A stretch of DNA of 64,000 bases from UTCHB3 sp964431385 (GTDB taxonomy: Bacteria; Bacteroidota; Ignavibacteria; Ignavibacteriales; Ignavibacteriaceae), in the NCBI GenBank assembly GCA_964431385.1, contig CAYSJM010000010.1:1-64000 (forward strand). Direction: 5' to 3'. A program made the translations under genes and the position numbers. Of this stretch, positions 39,080-48,010 are shown piece after piece. Under the pieces are notes generated by a model. That model had not been told where the DNA came from. It saw only the letters and a program-made list of their open reading frames with translations, and searched no databases. Every line of letters begins with the position of its first letter. The stretch's first letter is position 1.

Positions 39080-40186
39080 TTATAAATTTCCTCTTGCAGC
39101 CTGATCTCTTTCGATGGCTTCAAAAAGTGCCTGGAAGTTACCTTTTCCAAAACCTTGACTACCACCCCTTCTCTGGATTACCTCAAAGAAGAAAGTTGGT
39201 CTGTCACCAACCGGTTTTGTAAATATCTGTAAGAGGTAACCATCACTTTCGGGATCGAGAAGAATACCATAATTTTTCAACTCATCGATATCTTCTTCAA
39301 CTTTCAAGTCCTTATCCTTCAACATTTGATAATATGTATCGGGTGGTGTGCTAAGGAACTCGATTCCATTCTTTCTCATGGCAGATATTGTTTCGATGAT
39401 ATTATCTGTCCTTATTGCAATATGTTGAATACCTGTTCCGCAAAACTCCTCTATATACTCTTCAATTTGCGATTTCCTCAACCCTTTATAAGGTTCATTA
39501 ACTGGATTTCTGATTATGCTGTCTTCCGATCTCACAACCTTTGAGAGAAGTGAAGAATATTGTGTGCCTATGTCCCCCGCTTTAAAATCAACGAATGTTT
39601 CAAAACTAAGGGATGCATTCATATAGTCAACCCAAAAGTTCATTTCATTTTCACGAACATTTCCCACGATATGATCGATAATCTGAAGACCGGTCTCGTG
39701 TGTTTCCACTTCATAATTTTGAACAGGTTCACCAAATCCGGGTCTGAACAGTCCTTTATATTCATCATAATTCACAAACGAAATTTCGGCATCATCGTAT
39801 AGTTTAATTGCTGCTTCAAAATAAAGTCCATTTGCATCTTTTACTTCTCTGGGTTTCAGAGTTGGAATTGCCCCATTCGAAATGGCATGATTAAATGCGT
39901 ACTCAACATCGTTTACATTCAGAGTCCATCGCTTTACCCCGTCGCCATGACGCTGTAAAAAATTGTAAATCTCATAATTTTCTGGTTTTACGGGCGAAGT
40001 GACAACAATTTTTAAGTTGTTTTTTTGCAGGAGGTACGAAACCTTGTTTTTTATACCTGTTTCAGGACCTGAGTAAGCAGTAATTTTCATACCGGTTGCT
40101 TTGGCGAACCAATATGCCCAAATTTTTGCCGTTCCGACAAAAAATTCGACATAGTCGTAGCCTCTGATTCCCAGTTTATTAGCCAT
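39080..40186 (-). CDS. hppD: 4-Hydroxyphenylpyruvate dioxygenase
   Basis: 368 residues, usual family length. It converts 4-hydroxyphenylpyruvate to homogentisate with O2, using non-heme Fe(II). The two vicinal-oxygen-chelate domains contain the expected iron ligands: His172 (IIDHIVGNV), His255 (GIQHIAIRTDNI) and Glu335 (FFFEVIQRRG). A GGAG site precedes the ATG. It is the first gene of the tyrosine catabolism run hppD-hmgA-aminotransferase-FAH. The presence of the two oxygenases implies respiratory growth on O2. Confidence 0.93.
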   Translation of the reverse strand: MANKLGIRGYDYVEFFVGTAKIWAYWFAKATGMKITAYSGPETGIKNKVSYLLQKNNLKIVVTSPVKPENYEIYNFLQRHGDGVKRWTLNVNDVEYAFNHAISNGAIPTLKPREVKDANGLYFEAAIKLYDDAEISFVNYDEYKGLFRPGFGEPVQNYEVETHETGLQIIDHIVGNVRENEMNFWVDYMNASLSFETFVDFKAGDIGTQYSSLLSKVVRSEDSIIRNPVNEPYKGLRKSQIEEYIEEFCGTGIQHIAIRTDNIIETISAMRKNGIEFLSTPPDTYYQMLKDKDLKVEEDIDELKNYGILLDPESDGYLLQIFTKPVGDRPTFFFEVIQRRGGSQGFGKGNFQALFEAIERDQAARGNL

Positions 40187-40266
40187 TTGATCTCCAGTTG
40201 TAATGGTTAGTAAGCGGTATTACGAATAAATTAAAAAATTTATACCCTAAAATAATAATAAAGCAC

Positions 40267-40300
40267 AGGTTGGGAAACTCTAAAAAAAGTCACCCAACCT
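40267..40300 (-). terminator. Possible terminator between metS-like gene and hppD
   Basis: Stem AGGTTGGG (40267-40274) and CCCAACCT (40293-40300), with an 18-base loop. On the minus strand it is followed by GTGCTTTATTATTATTTT, a weak T-rich tail. It would separate the transporter operon from the tyrosine operon, which then needs its own promoter in 40187-40266. Confidence 0.5.
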
Positions 40301-40322
40301 CCAAATCAAATTGTGCCGGCAC

Positions 40323-40439
40323 TCAATCGGACTGATCGTGGTTTCCCTGAGTTTTTAGTGCCTTAACGAGAAAATAGGTCGTGAAAAATATGATCACTAA
40401 CCAAGTCGGAATCAACATTATTAATGCAGATATGCTCAT
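40323..40439 (-). CDS. MetS-like small subunit of an NSS-family transporter
   Basis: A 38-residue protein reading MSISALIMLIPTWLVIIFF, then TTYFLVKALKTQGNHDQSD. One transmembrane segment and a short hydrophilic tail match the MetS-type small subunits that follow NSS-family MetP transporters (Corynebacterium MetPS is the known example). The ATG is 7 bases after the NSS gene's stop, and AAAGGA lies about 11 bases upstream, inside the NSS stop region. Too short for routine gene callers. It probably stabilises or is needed for activity of the adjacent transporter. Confidence 0.75.
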   Translation of the reverse strand: MSISALIMLIPTWLVIIFFTTYFLVKALKTQGNHDQSD

Positions 40440-40446
40440 ATAACTA

Positions 40447-42063
40447 TCAAATCCTTTCTTCTTTCAATCTAATCTTCCATGCAAGTGCTATCAAAAGTCC
40501 AACAACCACATATACTGAAAAGAGCAAAAGCCTGGTTAAATTTGTTACTAAAATTTTCTCGGGGTCATCAATCCCGATGTGAAATAGCGTACCCAAGACA
40601 CTTGATGGATCAAGGCTCCAACCCTGCCCGTTAAATAACCCGGAAAATGACTCGACCCACTTCCCGCCAACAGGTTGAATCATAGAACCAACAAAGACCA
40701 GACCGATAAATGTTGGAGTGACATATTTGAGAATATACTTAAAGATTGTCGGGATTTTGATATCGGCTCCCCTGTTTATCTCTTCCCAGGCATTATCTAT
40801 CCCAAATACCCAGAGGAAAATAATTGACTCCGCCAGAGCAAAAACTACCAACGAAAAAGTACCTGCCCAAAAATCATATTCATCAAACGCTCCATGGTCA
40901 TAAAGTAAAATTGTCGGCAAGGCAAGAACTACAACGGCAATACCAAAAAGCATAGTTGATTTTTCCCTGCTGAACTTAAATGAATCCTGCAAAAATGCCA
41001 TTACCGGCTGCCCCATCGCGATGGAGCTCGTTATTCCTGCAAAAAACAGCAAACCAAACCATGTGAAACCACCCACGGCAGAGAGGAGTGGACCCCAATT
41101 CTCAAATAACATGGGAAGAGTCATGAACGACATTCCAAATCCACTAAAAGTGCTTAATGAAGCCAACCCTAAGTAAGCGACAGCGATAGGAATAACAACT
41201 GATCCGCCAAGAATTACCTCAACAAATTCATTCATAAAACCGGCAGTCGCTGCATTTAAGGCAACATCGTCATTTTTTCTTAGATATGCTGCATAACAAT
41301 GGATAGACCCCATTCCCACCGAAAGTGTGAAAAATACCTGACCGGCAGCAGCCAACCAGACTTTGGGATTAGCGAGTGAGTCAAACTGGGGAGTCCAGAG
41401 GAAATTCAGCCCGCTTATTGCATCTTCTACTGCTCCGTATTCACCTGCATCAAGAGTAAGTGCTCTGATTGCGAGAAAAATACCAAACAGAATAAGTAGT
41501 GGCATTAAAATTTTACTGGCTTTTTCAATTCCTGCACTTATTCCCCGGGATAAAATCCATAAGTTAAGTGCGATAGTTACGAAAAAGAAAAAGAGTGCTA
41601 CGGGGGAAAAATTAATAAAACCATCGCCTGTACCGAGGTAGTCCTTGAAGTATTGAATTACTTCAGATTGGTTCATTCCGTTGAATACATCGGCGACAGA
41701 AAAGAAAGTGTAAGCGAGTGTCCACGACTCTATATAACAATAGTATGCGGCAACAACCAAATTTGTGAAGATTCCAAATACTCCAAAATATTTAAGAAGT
41801 CTTGATCTTCCCAACACATCCAGCATTCCAGGTGTTGAGTGATGACCATGCTGCCCACCTTTTCTACCAATTGCCCATTCGACCCATAACAGTGGAATTC
41901 CCATCACCGCAAGGGAAACCAGATACGGAATAATAAAGGCTCCACCACCATTTTGGATTGCCTGTGCGGGAAATCTAAGGAAGTTACCAAGCCCGACGGC
42001 ATTTCCTGCAACTGCAAGAATAAGACCAAGTCTCGATGCCCATCTTTCTGTCGTACCACTCAT
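40447..42063 (-). CDS. Neurotransmitter:sodium symporter (NSS) family amino acid transporter, MetP-like
   Basis: 538 residues, about 12 transmembrane segments. The sodium-site signature GNAVGLGNFLRFPAQAIQNGG starts at about residue 20 after a short polar N-terminus (RWASRLG), as in bacterial NSS proteins such as LeuT, Tyt1 and MetP. A MetS-like small gene lies 7 bases downstream, so it belongs to the MetP/MetS two-component subtype. Substrate is unknown: MetP takes methionine and alanine, and Tyt1 takes tyrosine; the adjoining tyrosine-degradation genes make an aromatic or other amino acid plausible. It follows the DAACS symporter by 18 bases. Confidence 0.88.
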   Translation of the reverse strand: MSGTTERWASRLGLILAVAGNAVGLGNFLRFPAQAIQNGGGAFIIPYLVSLAVMGIPLLWVEWAIGRKGGQHGHHSTPGMLDVLGRSRLLKYFGVFGIFTNLVVAAYYCYIESWTLAYTFFSVADVFNGMNQSEVIQYFKDYLGTGDGFINFSPVALFFFFVTIALNLWILSRGISAGIEKASKILMPLLILFGIFLAIRALTLDAGEYGAVEDAISGLNFLWTPQFDSLANPKVWLAAAGQVFFTLSVGMGSIHCYAAYLRKNDDVALNAATAGFMNEFVEVILGGSVVIPIAVAYLGLASLSTFSGFGMSFMTLPMLFENWGPLLSAVGGFTWFGLLFFAGITSSIAMGQPVMAFLQDSFKFSREKSTMLFGIAVVVLALPTILLYDHGAFDEYDFWAGTFSLVVFALAESIIFLWVFGIDNAWEEINRGADIKIPTIFKYILKYVTPTFIGLVFVGSMIQPVGGKWVESFSGLFNGQGWSLDPSSVLGTLFHIGIDDPEKILVTNLTRLLLFSVYVVVGLLIALAWKIRLKEERI

Positions 42064-42081
42064 TCTATATGCTACTCCTGT

Positions 42082-43611
42082 TTATTCGATTAATTCTTTT
42101 TCACTCTGAGCTATTATGACTGCCCCTGCAGCATCACCGGTTACATTTGTAATGGTCCGGCACATATCCAGGATTCTGTCTATTCCTAATATTAAAGCTA
42201 TTCCCTGCTCGGGAACTCCCACTGATTTTAATATTATAATCAGCATGATGATACCAACACCCGGTACCGGAGCTGTTCCTATTGAAGCAAGTACTGCCAT
42301 GAAAACTACAGTTATTTGCTGGGCAAGATTTAGGTCCATGCCATAGACTTGAGCGATAAAAACTGTTGCCACACCTTGATAAAGAGCGGTTCCATCCATA
42401 TTTATGGTTGCACCCAATGGCAAGACAAAACTTGCTATCGACTTTGAGACGCCAAGATTTTCCTGACAACATTCCATATTTACAGGAAGTGTTGCCGCAG
42501 AGGAGCTGGTGCTAAAACCCACAAGCTGCACCGGTCGAATCCCCTTAAAAAATTTGACAATGCCAAATTTAGTAAATAATTTCAGTAATATACTGTATGT
42601 GCCGACTGTATGCAGCAAAAGACCAAGAACAACAGTGACAGCATACCATAAAAGTGTTTCAAGAATATTAAATCCAAATTCCGAGACCGTGGCAGCAATT
42701 AGAGCAAATACACCAATGGGTGCAAATTTCATGATAACATCGATCATTTTGATCATGATCTCGCTGAGTGCATCGAAAAAATTTAGAAGAATCTTCGATT
42801 TGTCTTTGTCGGCAAATGTGAGAACCATTCCAAAGAAAACAGCAAAGAAAACAATCTGAAGCATTTCACCTTGCGAAAGTGCAGCAAAAGGATTTTTTGG
42901 TATCATCTCGACGATCATCTTTATCCCGTCAAATTCAATATCATTATTTATTTTATCCTGCATATCGGAAGCGTAAGTCTGCAAAAGGTTATTCTTGGTA
43001 GTCTCGTTCATCCTCTCACCCGGTTGAATAACATTTGCAAGCACAAGACCGATAACAACCGCAAAAGCAGTAGTGAGAATATAGTAAGATATTGTCTTTG
43101 TACCTATTCTTGCAAACTTTTTAATATCACCAAGACTTGCAGCACCTGCAATAAGGCTCGCCAAAACTAAAGGAACTGCAACAAGGTTCAGCAAACGAAT
43201 AAAAATGTCTCCAAGCCATCTGATCCATGTTGCGGGTGTTTTCTCATTTCGCACCATCCTTACATCAGTGTAGTGCTCAGTCTTGGCGATCCGCTTTGAT
43301 TCTGCTGATAAAGTAGATACAGAAATGAGGTTAACATCAATTCCGGCTTTTTTAAGAGACTTGAAGGTGTTGATAAGCTTCGGTTTTTCGCCGGGTTTAA
43401 ATGAAATGGAGTCTCTGATATTTTTGGAGGGATCAATTTTTACAAGGAAGACAGATGTCCAATCTGTAATTTCCTGTTCTTTTTTTTCTTTTTTATCCAT
43501 GAAGGAGATTACAAAATTGTTCTCATCGACATTGAACCATGCACCAAAAAGGGCACCTGCTATGAGTGCGATCAATATCTGTGAGTGAAGTGGTGGCATT
43601 TTAAACTTCAT
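42082..43611 (-). CDS. Dicarboxylate/amino acid:cation symporter (DAACS, GltP-like) with an inserted domain
   Basis: About 509 residues from ATG at 43611 (MKFKMPPLHSQ), which has GGA upstream; an ATG at 43650 adds 13 residues without a good site. The DAACS core is clear: helical hairpin 1 GFSTSSSAATLP and the NMDGTALYQG motif, with C-terminal APVPGVGIIML. Family members import glutamate, aspartate or C4-dicarboxylates with H+ or Na+. Between the first transmembrane helix (ILIALIAGALFGAWF) and LGDIFIRLLNLVAVPLVLAS is an extra ~100-residue soluble segment that ordinary GltP/GltT lacks; it looks alpha/beta and should be extracytoplasmic. Confidence 0.88.
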   Translation of the reverse strand: MKFKMPPLHSQILIALIAGALFGAWFNVDENNFVISFMDKKEKKEQEITDWTSVFLVKIDPSKNIRDSISFKPGEKPKLINTFKSLKKAGIDVNLISVSTLSAESKRIAKTEHYTDVRMVRNEKTPATWIRWLGDIFIRLLNLVAVPLVLASLIAGAASLGDIKKFARIGTKTISYYILTTAFAVVIGLVLANVIQPGERMNETTKNNLLQTYASDMQDKINNDIEFDGIKMIVEMIPKNPFAALSQGEMLQIVFFAVFFGMVLTFADKDKSKILLNFFDALSEIMIKMIDVIMKFAPIGVFALIAATVSEFGFNILETLLWYAVTVVLGLLLHTVGTYSILLKLFTKFGIVKFFKGIRPVQLVGFSTSSSAATLPVNMECCQENLGVSKSIASFVLPLGATINMDGTALYQGVATVFIAQVYGMDLNLAQQITVVFMAVLASIGTAPVPGVGIIMLIIILKSVGVPEQGIALILGIDRILDMCRTITNVTGDAAGAVIIAQSEKELIE

Positions 43612-43761
43612 GAATTTTCCGGATATCAGAGATTTTTTTTTGTGAAGCATTCTTTAAAAAACAAAAATAATCAGTATTATTGAAACTTGAAACGATTAAT
43701 TTTAAAAAAATAGCAAATCATCGAATTTTTAGTCAAATATTTACTACCCACCTTGAAATAA

Positions 43762-45183
43762 ATGAATAATAACAGCAAAAGCGATCTTCTTCGCAAACTC
43801 ACTCTTACCGGTGCAACCATGATAGTTGCCGGCTCAATGATAGGTTCAGGTATTTTTCGTAAACCTGCCACAATGGCGGGGCAGCTTCTTTCACCTGAAT
43901 TGTTAATCATCGTTTGGATTGCAGCCGGGCTCATCACCCTGGTAGGTGCATTAATAAACGCAGAAATTGCAGGTATGATAGATGCCACCGGCGGTCAGTA
44001 TATTTATTTCAAAAAAATGTATGGTGATTTCACATCCTACATGTATGGCTGGTCGGTTTTATCTGTAATTCAAACAGGTAGCCAGGCGGCAATAGCTTAT
44101 GTGTTTGCGGAGTATCTTAATTCATACCTTCAGATTGGTGGTTTTTCTCCGGGTATTGCCAATTTTGAAATTTATATGCCTTTTGTCGGAATGATAAAAC
44201 CCTTGGCTGAATTTGGCACCAAGTCGATAGCAATCTTTGTTACTCTATTTCTCACCGGAGTTAACTATGTGGGAGTCTTCTTCGGTGGTATTGTTCAAAC
44301 TGTAGTAACTTTTGTTAAAATTGGTTCAATTTTCGGGCTGACAGTTCTTATTTTCCTGCTTGGAGATGGCTCTGCATCGAATTTTTCAAATGGTTTTTCG
44401 ATTCCTGCAGAAACAGCCTCGAACATAGTATCACTTTTTGGACTCGCTTTGGCAGGTGCTTTCTGGGCGTATGACGGATGGAACAATGTAACCTTTGTGA
44501 GTGGTGAAATAAAAAATCCACAGAGGAATGTTCCGCTCGCACTTCTTTGGGGAACATTGATTGTGATAGCGGTATATGTATTAATAAATATGGCTTTTCT
44601 GTATGTGCTTCCCATTGACGAAATGAAAAATTCGGACCTGGTTGCAAGAACTGCAGCAGAGAAAATATTCGGAATCGCCGGTGGTACAGTTATTTCAATA
44701 GCTGTGATAATTTCTGCCTTCGGTGCACTTAACGGGAGTATTCTTGCTACTGCAAGAGTTCAATTTGCCATGGCGAGAGAAGGGATGTTTTTCCAAAGTC
44801 TTGGAAAGGTTCACCCAAATTTCTCCACTCCCCATGTTTCGTTGCTCGTTCAGGGGATTTGGTCGGCTGTTCTCGTAATGTCAGGTTCATTCGATACCAT
44901 AAGTGATTATGTTATTTTCGCAGCCTGGTTATTTTACATGCTCGGTGCGGCAGGTGTGTTTGTTTTACGGAAGAAAATGCCGGATACTCCAAGACCCTAC
45001 AAAGTATGGGGTTACCCGTACACTCCGGCTCTTTTTGTAATTTTCTCCTTCTTGTTTTTGGTGAATACCGTAATCTCCGATACCAAAAACGCAATGATGG
45101 GATTGATGCTAATTCTCAGCGGACTACCCTTCTATTTCTACATAAAATACAAGAATAAAAAACTTGAAAGCAAGAATCAGTAA
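43762..45183 (+). CDS. APC-family amino acid permease
   Basis: 473 residues with about 12 transmembrane helices. The first helix has the APC signature AGSMIGSGIFRKPATMAGQ; the later AFWAYDGWNNVTFVSGEIKNPQRNVPLAL is typical of LAT-like and serine/threonine exchangers. It should import or exchange an amino acid at the inner membrane. It is divergent from the DAACS gene across 150 bases. Its TAA is directly followed by the polA ATG (TAAATG), so the two are probably cotranscribed; there is no obvious functional link. Confidence 0.88.
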   Translation: MNNNSKSDLLRKLTLTGATMIVAGSMIGSGIFRKPATMAGQLLSPELLIIVWIAAGLITLVGALINAEIAGMIDATGGQYIYFKKMYGDFTSYMYGWSVLSVIQTGSQAAIAYVFAEYLNSYLQIGGFSPGIANFEIYMPFVGMIKPLAEFGTKSIAIFVTLFLTGVNYVGVFFGGIVQTVVTFVKIGSIFGLTVLIFLLGDGSASNFSNGFSIPAETASNIVSLFGLALAGAFWAYDGWNNVTFVSGEIKNPQRNVPLALLWGTLIVIAVYVLINMAFLYVLPIDEMKNSDLVARTAAEKIFGIAGGTVISIAVIISAFGALNGSILATARVQFAMAREGMFFQSLGKVHPNFSTPHVSLLVQGIWSAVLVMSGSFDTISDYVIFAAWLFYMLGAAGVFVLRKKMPDTPRPYKVWGYPYTPALFVIFSFLFLVNTVISDTKNAMMGLMLILSGLPFYFYIKYKNKKLESKNQ

Positions 45184-47973
45184 ATGAAAAAAATTGTTCT
45201 TATCGATGCGATGGCAATAGCCTACAGGGCTTATTTTGCGTTTATAACCAGACCTCTCCGCACTAAATCAGGCGAACCCACATCAGCTGTCTTTGGTTTT
45301 TTTAACCAGTTATTCAGATACCTTGAAGAAATTAAACCCGATTCTGTGATTGTAGCTTTCGACTCCAAAGAGAAGACTCTTCGAGCGGAAAAATTTGAAC
45401 AATATAAGGCTAACCGGGCGGAAATGCCGGAAGAGTTGATACCACAAATCGGTAAAATTAAAGAGATTTTAGAAGCGATGGCGATACCAGTTTTCGCCAT
45501 GCCAAAGATAGAAGCCGATGATATTATCGGCACCATGTCACGACTCGCTGTGGAGGACGGTTATGCAGTTTATATGGTCTCACCTGATAAAGATTACTTC
45601 CAACTCGTAACAAAAAATGCCTTCCTTGTGAAACCCGGGATGAAAGGTGATGAATTTGAGGTTTACGATAAAGTAGCCGCAAAAGAGAAACTCGAAATCG
45701 AACCTTCTCAAATGATCGATTACCTCGCTCTTATTGGAGACAAAAGTGATAACATTCCCGGTGTTGCAGGTATCGGTGAAAAAACTGCCGTACCCCTTAT
45801 TCAGCAATTTGGCACACTCGAAGCAATCTATGAAAACCTTGACAAAATATCCTCAAACTCAGTAAGAACAAAGCTTGAGACAAACAGGGATAATGCCTTT
45901 TTATCAAAAGAGTTAGCAACTATCGATCTGAATGTTGATTTGACATTTGATCCAGATAAGGCGACCATTGGCGACATCAATTTTCCTCTCCTCGAAAAAC
46001 ATTTTAAGGATCTCGAACTAAGAACGCTTTGGCTTAAAGCAACAAAATATTTTAATTACAATCCTGAAACAGTACAGAATCCTTCATCAGGAGATTTGTT
46101 CGAACAGGCAATTGATGAGCCGGGAGGTCCAACAGCTTACGATGCAACCCTGGTAAATTATAAATTGATTACCACTGCTCCTGAGGCCCGAAAGCTCGCC
46201 GAATATCTCTCAGAGCACGATCTTTTTGTATTCGATACAGAAACAGACTCGTTAAATATTTTTACTGCCCGAATAGCCGGAGTCTCATTCGCTGTTAAAG
46301 AAAATGAAGCATTTTTTGTAGCCCTCGAACCGGATACCCGGACGGTGGACATGTTTTCAACCAAGGTTGAAGAAAGATTACCACTCGCCGATTTTAAAGA
46401 AATTTTCGCCGATATTTTCTCGAATCCAAAAATTAAAAAAGTCTGCCAAAATGGCAAGTATGATATAGCCATTTTACGAACTGCCGGAATTCAGGTGAAG
46501 GGTTTCTTTTTCGACACAATGGTCGCATCTTATGTTATCGATCCTGATAAAAAACACGGAATGGACGACCTTGCCGCGAATTGGTTGAATTACGAGACAA
46601 TTCACCTCTCATCCCTCATAGGTGTAAAAAAAGACCCGTCGAAGATTTTTGATGTCGATCTTAATGCACTATCAGTTTACAGTTGTGAAGATGCAGATAT
46701 TACTTACAAATTATACAAGGTTTTAAGTAAAAAAATTGACGATGACGGTTTGCAGTATCTCGCATACGATATCGAGTTCCCGCTTGTTGAAGTGTTGGAA
46801 GATGTCGAAAGAAATGGGGTTAACATCGATAGCCTTATGTTAAAACAACTTTCTCAAGACCTGGAATTAATGATGATGGAGACTGCCCGCTCGATCTACG
46901 CTGTTGCAGATGAGGAATTTAACATCAACTCACCCCAACAAATGCAGAAAATTTTATACGATAAATTAAAACTGACATCCGGCAAAAAAACAAAAACAGG
47001 GTACTCAACCGATGCTCAAACTCTCGAATCTCTAAAAGGTGAGCACGAAATTATCGATATGATACTTTCATTCCGGCAGCTTTCCAAGCTAAAATCGACC
47101 TACGCAGACTCACTCCCCAATCTGATTGAGAAGAAAACAGGAAAAGTCCATACCTCTTTTAACCAGACAGTGGCATCAACTGGAAGACTCTCTTCGAATG
47201 ACCCAAATCTCCAAAATATTCCAATCAGAACCGATCTGGGAAAAGAGATAAGAAAAGCTTTTGTTGCTTCATCAAAAGAGAATGTGATACTTAGTCTCGA
47301 TTATTCGCAAATTGAACTGCGAATTATGGCATCAATATGCGGAGATGAGTATCTTACAAAAGCATTTATCGATGGCGAGGATATTCACAGAAGAACTGCG
47401 GCTCTCGTATTCCGTGTTGACCCAAGTGAAGTAACCTCTGATATGCGAAGAAAAGCCAAAGAGGTCAATTTTGGAATTCTCTATGGAATTGGTGCCTTCG
47501 GATTAAAAATTCGTCTGGGAATAGCTCAAAATCACGCTAAGGAGATAATAGATACCTACTTCGGTACTTTCAAGAGAGTAAAAGAATTTATGGATGACTC
47601 GATTGCCCACGCAAGAGAAAAAGGATATGCTACTACTCTAACCGGCAGAAGAAGGTACTTACCAAATATAAACAGTAAAAATTTTGCAGTTAGACAATTT
47701 GAAGAAAGAGTTGCAATCAATATGCCGATTCAGGGAACCGCTGCCGACATGATTAAACTTGCGATGATAAAAGTTAACTCAACATTAACTGATGGTGGTT
47801 ACAAAACTAAAATGATACTTCAAGTACACGATGAGTTACTGTTCGATGCACCAAAATCGGAACTGACTACTGTAACCCCAGTCATCAAAGAATTAATGGA
47901 AAATGCACTTCCATTAAATGTTCCGGTTATCGTTGAATCGGGATTTGGTGACAACTGGCTTGATGCTCACTAA
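45184..47973 (+). CDS. polA: DNA polymerase I
   Basis: 929 residues with the full three-domain layout. The 5' nuclease/FEN domain is at 1-290 (DAMAIAYRAYF, VSPDKDYFQLV, GDKSDNIPGVAGIGEKTA). The 3'-5' exonuclease domain (about 340-510) keeps its acidic residues (FVFDTETDSL, CQNGKYDIAIL, YSCEDADITY), so proofreading is probably intact. The polymerase domain has motif A LSLDYSQIELRIMA, motif B RRKAKEVNFGILYGIG and motif C QVHDELLFD. It fills Okazaki gaps and removes RNA primers. The start follows the permease stop without a gap. Confidence 0.96.
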   Translation: MKKIVLIDAMAIAYRAYFAFITRPLRTKSGEPTSAVFGFFNQLFRYLEEIKPDSVIVAFDSKEKTLRAEKFEQYKANRAEMPEELIPQIGKIKEILEAMAIPVFAMPKIEADDIIGTMSRLAVEDGYAVYMVSPDKDYFQLVTKNAFLVKPGMKGDEFEVYDKVAAKEKLEIEPSQMIDYLALIGDKSDNIPGVAGIGEKTAVPLIQQFGTLEAIYENLDKISSNSVRTKLETNRDNAFLSKELATIDLNVDLTFDPDKATIGDINFPLLEKHFKDLELRTLWLKATKYFNYNPETVQNPSSGDLFEQAIDEPGGPTAYDATLVNYKLITTAPEARKLAEYLSEHDLFVFDTETDSLNIFTARIAGVSFAVKENEAFFVALEPDTRTVDMFSTKVEERLPLADFKEIFADIFSNPKIKKVCQNGKYDIAILRTAGIQVKGFFFDTMVASYVIDPDKKHGMDDLAANWLNYETIHLSSLIGVKKDPSKIFDVDLNALSVYSCEDADITYKLYKVLSKKIDDDGLQYLAYDIEFPLVEVLEDVERNGVNIDSLMLKQLSQDLELMMMETARSIYAVADEEFNINSPQQMQKILYDKLKLTSGKKTKTGYSTDAQTLESLKGEHEIIDMILSFRQLSKLKSTYADSLPNLIEKKTGKVHTSFNQTVASTGRLSSNDPNLQNIPIRTDLGKEIRKAFVASSKENVILSLDYSQIELRIMASICGDEYLTKAFIDGEDIHRRTAALVFRVDPSEVTSDMRRKAKEVNFGILYGIGAFGLKIRLGIAQNHAKEIIDTYFGTFKRVKEFMDDSIAHAREKGYATTLTGRRRYLPNINSKNFAVRQFEERVAINMPIQGTAADMIKLAMIKVNSTLTDGGYKTKMILQVHDELLFDAPKSELTTVTPVIKELMENALPLNVPVIVESGFGDNWLDAH

Positions 47974-48010
47974 AGGAAAGAGTATATTGCCGGATTAAGT
48001 TACGATAAAA

